From positions 1 to 5,671 of the forward strand of contig JAJFIG010000113.1 in NCBI GenBank assembly GCA_021775195.1: DNA of 5,671 bases, given 5' to 3'. A program made the position numbers and the translations under genes. Of the stretch, positions 1-4,320 are shown one piece after another. The notes under the pieces were generated by a model, which was not told where the DNA came from, made no database searches, and saw only the letters and a list, made by a program, of their open reading frames with translations. Numbering within the stretch: the first letter of the stretch is position 1; every line of letters starts with the position of its first letter. This DNA comes from Rhodospirillales bacterium. GTDB lineage: Bacteria > Pseudomonadota > Alphaproteobacteria > Rhodospirillales > 2-02-FULL-58-16.

Positions 1-111
1 GGCCCCGAAGCGATCCCGGATCGTTTCGTCGAAGGCGTCGTTCCTGGCGTACCAGTCCTCCGGCCCCGCCTCCGCGAACCAGAAGCCGAGAACCTCGTCG
101 ATGGTGACCAT
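1..111 (-). CDS. DUF924 family protein (N-terminal 37 residues, cut by window edge)
   Basis: Only the 5' end of this minus-strand gene is inside the window: 37 codons from an ATG at 111-109, still open at base 1. The residues include EVLGFWF (6-12) followed by DWYARNDAFDETIRDRFG near 19-36. This is the opening signature of DUF924: a 'VLDFWF' helix, then 'W(F/Y)xxxxxFDxxIRxRF'. DUF924 proteins are roughly 180-200 residues, all-helical, TPR-like in fold, and without an assigned reaction; they are often found as single genes in Proteobacteria. The start is supported because the family normally begins only a few residues before this motif. A weak AAAAGGG (129-123 on the minus strand) lies 11 nt upstream. 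The gene is divergent from the GST gene with about 72 bp between the start codons. Family assignment from the N-terminus is fairly firm; function is unknown. Confidence 0.8.
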   Translation of the reverse strand, partial: MVTIDEVLGFWFAEAGPEDWYARNDAFDETIRDRFGA

Positions 112-183
112 GGCCAATTCAACCCTTTTGCTTGTCCCCGATCCAGTGTCAGATAGGGCCCCGGTCAGCCAAAAGGAACCCCC
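112..183. promoter_or_regulatory. Divergent intergenic region, promoters expected but not resolved
   Basis: These 72 bp separate two divergent start codons, so the 5' signals of both genes should lie here or reach into the coding regions. The clearest element is AAGGA at 173-177, six bases before the GST ATG, which acts as its ribosome binding site. On the plus strand, TTGCTT near 129-134 is followed 17-18 bases later by a poor -10 candidate (AGATAG/GATAGG). On the minus strand, CTGACA resembles a -35 box but has no good -10 partner. I see no clear operator palindrome. The region is less GC-rich than the flanking coding sequence. Confidence 0.35.
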
Positions 184-1143
184 ATGCCCGAGATCATCCT
201 CCACCACTACCCCCAGTCCCCGGTCTCCGAGAAGGTCCGCGTCGTCCTCGGCATCAAGGGCCTCGCCTGGCGCTCGGTCGAGATCCCCCGCCTGCCGCCC
301 AAGCCCGACCTCATGCCCCTCACGGGGGGCTACCGCCAGACCCCGGTGATGCAGGTCGGCGCCGACGTCTTCTGCGACAGCCAGTGCATCATCCGCGCCA
401 TCGAGCACCGCCACCCCGAGCCCACCCTTTTCCCCGGCGGCGGCGACGGCATGGCCTGGGGCGTCGGGCGCTGGACCGACGGACCGCTCTTCACCACCGT
501 CATCTCCCTGGTCATGGGCGACTCGGCGGACACCATGGCGCCCGAGTTCTTCGCCGACCGCATCCCGCTCTATTTCGGCCCCGGCGCCGACGTCGAGGCG
601 CTGAAGGCCCGGATCCCCGAGACCCTCGCCGACCTCCGCCCCCAGGTCGGCTGGATGGACACCCGCATCGCCACCGGCCGCCCCTTCATGCTCGGCCCCG
701 ACCCGGGGCTCCCCGACGCCTTGTGCTATTACCTGATCTGGTTCATCCGCGGGCGCTATTCGAAAGGTCCCGAATTCCTGGCAGGGTTCCCCGCCCTCAA
801 CGCCTGGGAGGAGCGCGTCCGCGCCATCGGCCACGGCACCCCCACCGACATGACGGCACAAGAGGCCCTCGACATCGCCCGCGCCACCGAGCCCGCGACC
901 CCCGAACGCCCCGACCCCGGCGACCCGCAAGGCCTCAAACCCGGCGACCCCGTCACCGTCACCCCGGCTCGCCCCGGCGAAGCCTATGGCGGAGCCTGGG
1001 ACCTCCCCGGCGAAGCCCCCACGGTCGCGGGCACCGTCCTTTCCCTCACGCCCGAGGACATCGCCATCACCCGCGAGGACGGGCGCGTCGGCACCGTCGC
1101 CGTCCACTTCCCAAGGGTTGGGTACAAGGTGCGGGCGGGGTAG
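184..1143 (+). CDS. Glutathione S-transferase family protein with C-terminal extension
   Basis: This 319-residue protein starts with a thioredoxin-fold GST N-terminal domain (about 3-80). It shows SPVSEKVR (12-19), where the activating Ser/Cys of this subgroup usually sits, then TPVMQ (53-57) with the expected cis-Pro54, and CDSQCIIRAIE (64-74) with the Asp/Ser pair that contacts the glutathione gamma-glutamyl group in the family. An all-helical C-terminal domain follows (about 90-230). A typical GST is 200-230 residues. Here a further ~80 residues continue through a Pro/Gly-rich linker (about 240-275) into a beta-rich tail (LKPGDPVTVTP, then GTVLSLTPEDIAITREDG and VGTVAVHFPRVGYKV) that may be a small SH3-like barrel. 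The substrate is unknown; conjugation, dehalogenation or reductive thiol chemistry are all possible, and the protein should be cytosolic. The start is fixed by AAGGA six bases upstream and by the family N-terminus. The linker carries a 33-bp sequence repeated elsewhere in the window (968-1000). Confidence 0.88.
   Translation: MPEIILHHYPQSPVSEKVRVVLGIKGLAWRSVEIPRLPPKPDLMPLTGGYRQTPVMQVGADVFCDSQCIIRAIEHRHPEPTLFPGGGDGMAWGVGRWTDGPLFTTVISLVMGDSADTMAPEFFADRIPLYFGPGADVEALKARIPETLADLRPQVGWMDTRIATGRPFMLGPDPGLPDALCYYLIWFIRGRYSKGPEFLAGFPALNAWEERVRAIGHGTPTDMTAQEALDIARATEPATPERPDPGDPQGLKPGDPVTVTPARPGEAYGGAWDLPGEAPTVAGTVLSLTPEDIAITREDGRVGTVAVHFPRVGYKVRAG
968..1000 (+). repeat. 33-bp intragenic repeat, copy 1 (inside the GST gene)
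   Basis: This is the partner of 2061-2093 (30/33 identical, differences at 974, 986 and 987). It is read sense here and encodes residues about 262-272 (RPGEAYGGAW) of the GST C-terminal linker. The 13-mer CCCCGGCGAAGCC in it (972-984) occurs again exactly at 1005-1017, so part of the unit is locally duplicated. Confidence 0.6.
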
Positions 1144-1187
1144 AATTAAGGGGACACCTTAAGGGGACACCTTACTTAATTCCCCCC
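1144..1187. repeat. Intergenic repeat cluster between convergent genes (two 13-bp tandem units inside an inverted repeat)
   Basis: Two exact tandem copies of TTAAGGGGACACC lie at 1146-1158 and 1159-1171, followed by TTACTTAATTC. The outer edges form a perfect 8-bp inverted repeat: GAATTAAG at 1143-1150 and CTTAATTC at 1175-1182. Each unit also has a 4-bp AAGG/CCTT mini-palindrome around a GGACA loop. The cluster fills almost the whole 48-bp gap between the GST stop and the stop of the convergent secreted-protein gene. It could fold as a hairpin in either transcript, but there is no T-run after it, so I do not call it a canonical terminator. Related motifs occur at other gene junctions in this window. 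Motifs of this GGGGACA...TTAATTC type recur between genes in various proteobacteria, in places near REP-associated (Y1) transposases; that link is from memory and not shown here. Confidence 0.7.
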
Positions 1188-1191
1188 ATCG

Positions 1192-2265
1192 TCACCGGTA
1201 GCGGAATTCGAGGGCGAAGAAGAGGTCGTCCTTCGCCGTCGGCTCGAACCCGGATTTTTCGAAAACGACGCTTCTTTTGCCCTCGGCGTCCGTCTCCCAG
1301 CCGCGGAGCGAAGCCTCCCCGGCCTTCTCTTCCCACCGGAACCCTTGCCGTTCCTGGCGCGGCGCCACGAACAGCCGGGGCTCCCGCTTCCCCCACGACG
1401 GATCGAGGTGGATGCGGACCACCTCCTTGCCGATGGGGCCTTTCCACGACGCGCCGGTGGCCAGCACGTAGTCGAAGAACAGGTAGCTTTTCTTGCTCTC
1501 GAGGGCCTTGGCGAGGGCCGGGGTGATGCTGTCCGCGAACAACTGTTCCGCCTTGAAGCTGCCCTGGATGTTGCGCCTGATCATGTCGGGATACTGCCAC
1601 GGAACGTCGATCACGTAGTCGACCTCCACGGTCCGCGTTTCCCGGGCCGGAAAGGACGCCTCCCACAGCACCAGTTTCATCACCCGCTTGCCGCCGATCC
1701 ACACCCCCTTGAAGAAGCCTTTCGACATCTTTTCCTTGGCGATGGCGGGCACGGGATCGGTGGCGCCGGGAGCGGCGGGGACCAGGTCCCACGGCCTCTT
1801 GTACCCGCCCGACCCGGCGAACACCGGAACCGGCCGGCCCTGGACGCGGGCGGCGAAGGAGCGGAAGCGGTAGTTGCTGTAGCGCCGCTCGCCGAGGGGG
1901 AAGCCGATCACCACCCGGGCGTCCGTGTCGCCTTCGTTCTCCATCGTGAACACGGCCTTGCCGCGGATGGCGGTGACCGCGTCGGGCGTGCGGGGATAGG
2001 CGCCGACGAAAATATCGACCGCGGCGTCGGCCATCCGGATCGCCGACGACGCCGCCTTCTCTCGCCTCGGCGAAGCCTCCGGCGGAGCCTGGGTCGGCGC
2101 TGCGATCTCGCCGACAAGGGCCCCGCCGGGCGAGCGCTTCGGCCCGTAGGTCATCTCGCCCATGAATTCGATATCCGCCCGCGCCGCCCCGGCGCTTAAC
2201 GCCAGCGCGACCGCCACCGCCACCGCCACCGCCGCCAACAGTCCGCCGATGTTCACGTTTGCCAT
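1192..2265 (-). CDS. Secreted protein of unknown function (possibly DUF4424-like)
   Basis: This is a 357-residue protein with a clear signal peptide: a hydrophobic stretch rich in Ala and Val (about 9-24), then a signal peptidase I site after GAARA, so the mature protein would begin near DIEF. The n-region unusually lacks Lys/Arg. The mature part looks beta-rich. It contains SSAIRMADAAVDIFV (about 73-87), then AVFTMENEGDTDARVVIGFPLG, and later WEASFPARETRTVEVDYVIDV. This order of a conserved early strand, a 'V-x-FxN-x-D-x-V-x-FP' block and a 'FPAxxxxxVxVxY' block resembles DUF4424-type exported proteins, but I cannot confirm membership. The start is secured by a perfect AAGGAGGT Shine-Dalgarno directly upstream. 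The ORF follows the small membrane protein by 18 bp, so the two probably form an operon and may act together at the envelope. Residues about 57-68 are encoded by the 33-bp shared repeat. Confidence 0.72.
   Translation of the reverse strand: MANVNIGGLLAAVAVAVAVALALSAGAARADIEFMGEMTYGPKRSPGGALVGEIAAPTQAPPEASPRREKAASSAIRMADAAVDIFVGAYPRTPDAVTAIRGKAVFTMENEGDTDARVVIGFPLGERRYSNYRFRSFAARVQGRPVPVFAGSGGYKRPWDLVPAAPGATDPVPAIAKEKMSKGFFKGVWIGGKRVMKLVLWEASFPARETRTVEVDYVIDVPWQYPDMIRRNIQGSFKAEQLFADSITPALAKALESKKSYLFFDYVLATGASWKGPIGKEVVRIHLDPSWGKREPRLFVAPRQERQGFRWEEKAGEASLRGWETDAEGKRSVVFEKSGFEPTAKDDLFFALEFRYR
2061..2093 (+). repeat. 33-bp intragenic repeat, copy 2 (inside the secreted-protein gene)
   Basis: These 33 bases match 968-1000 at 30 of 33 positions in the same plus-strand orientation. 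The host genes are unrelated and lie on opposite strands. The core is two small palindromes, GGCGAAGCC and GGCGGAGCC, three bases apart, which could pair imperfectly (3 + 3 bp around an internal mismatch). Here it is read antisense and encodes the Pro/Ala-rich linker around TQAPPEASPRRE. Confidence 0.6.
2210..2233. repeat. Hexanucleotide repeat (ACCGCC) x4 in the signal-peptide coding region
   Basis: Four exact tandem ACCGCC units, followed by one further GCC, lie in the minus-strand gene and are read as alternating GCG/GTG codons. They give the Ala-Val run at residues about 11-20 of the signal peptide of the secreted protein. Gain or loss of a unit keeps the frame and changes the hydrophobic core by two residues. 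Confidence 0.75.
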
Positions 2266-2268
2266 GGG

Positions 2269-2276
2269 ACCTCCTT
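2269..2276 (-). promoter_or_regulatory. Perfect Shine-Dalgarno of the secreted-protein gene
   Basis: On the minus strand this reads AAGGAGGT, fully complementary to the 16S 3' tail, with three bases before the ATG at 2265-2263. It fixes the start and implies strong translation initiation. It sits inside the 18-bp gap after the upstream small membrane-protein gene. Confidence 0.75.
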
Positions 2277-2283
2277 TTCGCCC

Positions 2284-2562
2284 TTAATTCGATGCCTGGG
2301 ACGGCGCGCTCCGGAACCGCTCTCCGACTTTGCGAACGAAGCCGGCGAGCATGAGCACGACAACGCCCATCAACATCGATGCCCCGGCCGCAAGCCAGAC
2401 AAGAATTTTCGGATCGACAACGATCAACACGCCGACGACGATCAATGCAAAGCCGAGGATGATCAGCAGCAGGACGGCAAGCGGCTTCTCCACCATTCCC
2501 TTGCATGTTTCCGCCATCGGGCACAGTGCCATTGGGGTTGGTTCTTCTATCATCCCCTCCAT
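2284..2562 (-). CDS. Small two-helix membrane protein with N-terminal CPMAETC motif
   Basis: This 92-residue protein has a short polar N-terminus containing ALCPMAETCKGMVEKP, with two Cys six residues apart (C-X5-C). Two hydrophobic segments follow: PLAVLLLIILGFALIVVGVL, then a short loop (IVVDPKI), then LVWLAAGASMLMGVVVLMLA. It ends in a basic tail (FVRKVGERFR). The layout fits a small inner-membrane protein with two transmembrane helices in a hairpin. The cysteine segment could bind metal or form a disulfide. I do not recognise a named family or a function. I chose the ATG at 2562-2560 because AAGGAG lies at 2571-2566 on the minus strand, three bases before it. A TTG at 2574 overlaps this Shine-Dalgarno and is unlikely. 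An ATG at 2553, preceded by GGAGG, is an alternative. The gene ends 18 bp before the secreted-protein gene and is probably co-transcribed with it. Confidence 0.7.
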   Translation of the reverse strand: MEGMIEEPTPMALCPMAETCKGMVEKPLAVLLLIILGFALIVVGVLIVVDPKILVWLAAGASMLMGVVVLMLAGFVRKVGERFRSAPSQASN

Positions 2563-2572
2563 CGTCTCCTTC

Positions 2573-2594
2573 AATTCCGAACCCTGTTCGAATT
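2573..2594. other. Hairpin between the PPOX gene and the small membrane-protein gene
   Basis: The inverted repeat AATT-C-CGAAC (2573-2582) and GTTCGAATT (2586-2594) gives a 9-bp stem with one bulged base and a 3-nt loop. It lies immediately upstream of the AAGGAG ribosome binding site of the minus-strand membrane-protein gene. Neither side has a T-run, so it is not a standard terminator. It could affect mRNA processing or translation, or simply be part of the spacer repeat (GAATTAAAGG at 2589-2598). Confidence 0.4.
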
Positions 2595-2629
2595 AAAGGT
2601 CTGCCCCCCGATGTCGCCCAGGTCCCCCG

Positions 2630-3241
2630 TCAGTAGAGCATATCCCCGTAGCGCTCTTCCATCGCCGCCTGGTCTTCCGCCGCACCGGCGGACCCGGTCT
2701 GGTCCTTGATCATCTGCCCCATGCTGGGCAGGCACGACCGCTCGATGACCGCTTCCGGCGACCACAGCGCGGAGCGCATCAGCGCCTTGGCGCAATGCAG
2801 GTAGGCCTCCCGGACCGTCACCTTCAGCACCGTCGCCGGCGCCTTGCCGTCGACGCCGAACCGCCGGCACAGCGCGGCGTCGTCGCGGATTTCCGCCACC
2901 CCGTTGATCCGCAGCGTCTCGTTGACGCCGGGAACGAGGAAGATCAGCGACACCGCCGGGTTGCCGATGATATTGGTATAGCCGTCGAGCCGGTTGTTAC
3001 CCGGCCGGTCCGGGATCAACAGGGTGCGGTCGTCCTCGACGGCGACGAAGCCCGGCCTGTCCCCCCGCGGCGACACATCCCCCAGCCCGCCGGCGGCCTG
3101 CGTCCCCATCACCAGGAACGGCGACAGGCCGATGAACCGGCGGCAGTGGGGGTCCAGACGATCAAGCCCCTTCTCGACCGACCGCCCGGTCGCCTGCCTG
3201 TAGATCCCCCGCAAGGCCTCCACCGTATCGATTTTGCTCAT
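2630..3241 (-). CDS. PPOX-class FMN-binding protein (pyridoxamine 5'-phosphate oxidase family, DR_2398/MSMEG_1061 type)
   Basis: This 203-residue protein matches the split-barrel flavin-binding family related to pyridoxamine 5'-phosphate oxidase, specifically the 'probable FMN-dependent enzyme, DR_2398 family'. Diagnostic blocks are FLVMGTQAAGGLGDVSPRGD (42-61), the strand LLIPDRPGNNRLDGYTNI (about 74-91) holding residues expected near the FMN phosphate, then NPAVSLIFLVPGVNETLRIN (94-113), and near the C-terminus HCAKALMRSALW (152-163). The length is typical. Members are presumed cytosolic homodimeric flavin oxidoreductases of unknown substrate, and true PdxH activity is not implied. The ATG at 3241-3239 agrees with the family N-terminus (an alpha-helical lead before the barrel), although the upstream ribosome binding site is weak (AAAGAGA). 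It is the first gene of a minus-strand series; its link to the downstream membrane/secreted pair is uncertain because of a 67-bp gap. Confidence 0.9.
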   Translation of the reverse strand: MSKIDTVEALRGIYRQATGRSVEKGLDRLDPHCRRFIGLSPFLVMGTQAAGGLGDVSPRGDRPGFVAVEDDRTLLIPDRPGNNRLDGYTNIIGNPAVSLIFLVPGVNETLRINGVAEIRDDAALCRRFGVDGKAPATVLKVTVREAYLHCAKALMRSALWSPEAVIERSCLPSMGQMIKDQTGSAGAAEDQAAMEERYGDMLY

Positions 3242-3285
3242 CCCGCGTCTCTTTGTTCTGTTGGCGATGTGTTGGTATCGGTCAG

Positions 3286-3316
3286 GTTATACCAGAATTC
3301 ACGCCACCATCCTCAA
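3286..3316 (-). promoter_or_regulatory. Candidate promoter of the PPOX gene
   Basis: On the minus strand, TATAAC (3291-3286) is preceded by TGG, giving an extended -10-like TGGTATAAC. TTGAGG (3316-3311) lies 19 bases further upstream. The -10 is good; the spacer is long for sigma-70. Transcription would begin near 3279, leaving a leader of about 38 nt before the ATG. Confidence 0.35.
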
Positions 3317-3459
3317 GGGCTGGCAGCGGCTGGTGTTTTCAGTCGTGTTTTTGGGGTTTGCGGTTGCCTGCTGGTATGCGTGGTTGGGGATGTGAAAACT
3401 GCGGTCTTCGGGCGTTGTGCGGCGGCGGTTGCGCGTATAAGCTGAATAAGCTCAGGAAT

Positions 3460-3493
3460 GCCTTACTTATTTCAGGCGTCCCTTTAATTCAAA
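3460..3493 (+). repeat. Spacer-repeat copy upstream of the DUF5131-tcmP cassette
   Basis: CCTTACTTATTTC (3460-3472) matches 1170-1182 at 12 of 13 bases. The following GCGTCCCTTTAATTCAAA (3476-3493) is a variant of the GTGTCCCCTTAATTC unit found reverse-complemented at 1143-1157. The same stretch matches 5505-5522, beyond the end of tcmP, at 14 of 18 bases in the same orientation, so the two-gene cassette is bracketed by direct copies. Confidence 0.55.
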
Positions 3494-3508
3494 CTTAACG
3501 GAGGCGAG

Positions 3509-3545
3509 TTGACACTTCACCTGCCGGAATCTGCCGTGCTATGTT
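3509..3545 (+). promoter_or_regulatory. Candidate promoter region of the DUF5131-tcmP pair
   Basis: A perfect -35-like TTGACA is at 3509-3514, and an extended -10-like TGCTATGTT is at 3537-3545. The two are 25 bases apart, too far for one sigma-70 promoter. The extended -10 might work alone or with a weak TTCACC at 3516-3521, 18 bases upstream. The position, 25-60 bp before the DUF5131 start, is right for a promoter. Confidence 0.35.
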
Positions 3546-3569
3546 CATATTTCGTTCTTGGGGGAGATC

Positions 3570-4319
3570 ATGGGTGACACCACAGCAATCGAATGGACGG
3601 ATGCAACCTGGAACCCGGTGACGGGCTGCACCAAGATTAGCGCCGGCTGCGACAATTGCTATGCCGAACGCTTCTCCGAGCGCTTTCGCGGGACGTCCGG
3701 CCATCCGTTCGAAATGGGTTTTGACCTGACGCTCCGTCCCGAACGTCTCGATCAACCATTGCGATGGCGTGCGCCTCGAATGATTTTCGTCAACTCGATG
3801 AGCGATCTCTTTCATAAAAAGGTCCCGGAGGCGTTCATCGCCCGCGTGTGCGACACCATGGAGCGCGCGCCCTGGCACACCTTTCAGGTGCTCACAAAAC
3901 GCTCGTCTCTGATGCGTGACTTTTTGCGCCGACGCTACCCAAGCGGACGTGGCCCACGACACATGTGGTTCGGTGTCTCGGCGGAAGACGGAAGCAGGAA
4001 GTCCCGAATTCGGCACCTTCAGGAAACGCCCGCCGGTGTGCGCTTTCTTTCGGTTGAACCCCTGATCGGACCCATGGGCGAGCTCGATCTTACCGGGATC
4101 GATTGGGTAATCGTCGGCGGCGAAAGCGGTCCAGGCGCCCGCCTCATGGATCCCGGGTGGGTGCGCGAGGTGCGCGACCAGTGCCTTGAGAGCGGTGTTG
4201 CCTTTTTCTTCAAGCAGTGGGGAGGGCCACGTCCGAAGTCGGGCGGGCGTGAACTCGACGGGCGGGAATGGAGCCAATTCCCGCATCCTCCAGCCGCGCA
4301 CGCGGTCGCGGCCGAGTGA
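3570..4319 (+). CDS. Phage Gp37/Gp68 (DUF5131) family protein with three-Cys motif
   Basis: This 249-residue protein shows every hallmark block of the Gp37/Gp68 family (Pfam PF07505). These are IEWTDATWNPVTGC (7-20), the three-cysteine motif Cys20-X6-Cys27-X2-Cys30 followed by YAERF, then FVNSMSDLFH (73-82), FQVLTKR (105-111), WFGVSAE (133-139), FLSVEPL (159-165), DWVIVGGESGPGAR (178-191) and FFFKQWGG (212-219), with a terminal LDGREWSQFP. The repeating strand-plus-polar-loop pattern suggests a TIM-barrel-like fold, and the cysteine cluster is reminiscent of a radical SAM iron-sulfur site although the spacing differs from the usual CX3CX2C. The family occurs in phages and scattered bacteria; its reaction is not established to my knowledge. 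The start is the ATG at 3570, with GGGGGAG three bases before it. An in-frame TTG at 3558 overlaps that ribosome binding site and is unlikely. The next gene begins after 1 bp, so translation is probably coupled. Confidence 0.92.
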   Translation: MGDTTAIEWTDATWNPVTGCTKISAGCDNCYAERFSERFRGTSGHPFEMGFDLTLRPERLDQPLRWRAPRMIFVNSMSDLFHKKVPEAFIARVCDTMERAPWHTFQVLTKRSSLMRDFLRRRYPSGRGPRHMWFGVSAEDGSRKSRIRHLQETPAGVRFLSVEPLIGPMGELDLTGIDWVIVGGESGPGARLMDPGWVREVRDQCLESGVAFFFKQWGGPRPKSGGRELDGREWSQFPHPPAAHAVAAE

Positions 4320-4320
4320 G

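Larger units (their letters stand above)
3242..3569. other. 328-bp intergenic region between divergent genes, with gene-remnant-like frames
   Basis: No convincing intact gene is visible. Two short plus-strand frames are noteworthy. Bases 3267-3395 would encode 42 residues ending in a hydrophobic stretch (LVFSVVFLGFAVACWYAWLGM), but there is no ribosome binding site. Bases 3376-3498 would encode 40 residues containing CENCGLRALCGGGC, which matches the CX2CX5CX3C spacing of SPASM iron-sulfur domains but lacks the rest of a radical SAM protein. The two overlap in different frames, so at most one is real; both could be decay products or chance. The region's right end carries repeat motifs (3460-3493) and the likely promoter area of the DUF5131-tcmP pair. 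T/G-rich stretches near 3335-3390 differ from the flanking genes. Confidence 0.5.

Noticed and set aside
1146..1173. A CRISPR array
   Set aside because: The 13-bp units are directly adjacent with no spacers and only two copies.
132..1526. A 464-codon open frame on the plus strand overlapping the GST gene
   Set aside because: It is extremely Arg/Pro/His-rich without family motifs, which is the usual out-of-frame product of GC-rich genes, and it runs through the GST gene, a repeat cluster and an opposite-strand gene.
1345..2199. A 284-codon plus-strand frame antisense to the secreted-protein gene
   Set aside because: It is His/Arg/Gly-rich shadow coding with no recognisable domain and no start signal.
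1172..2524. A 450-codon minus-strand frame overlapping the secreted and membrane protein genes
   Set aside because: It has an Arg/Gly-rich low-complexity translation and lacks a ribosome binding site; the other frame carries a signal peptide and strong Shine-Dalgarno sites.
2563..2574. A TTG start at 2574 for the small membrane protein
   Set aside because: It would place the AAGGAG ribosome binding site inside the coding region; the ATG at 2562 is better positioned.
3495..4301. A 268-codon minus-strand frame antisense to the DUF5131 gene
   Set aside because: The plus-strand frame contains all conserved Gp37/Gp68 blocks; the antisense translation has none.
4186..4320. An N-terminal extension of tcmP starting inside the DUF5131 gene
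   Set aside because: The added residues are Ser/Arg-rich, unlike the family, and the ATG at 4321 fits both the family start and the stop-start junction.
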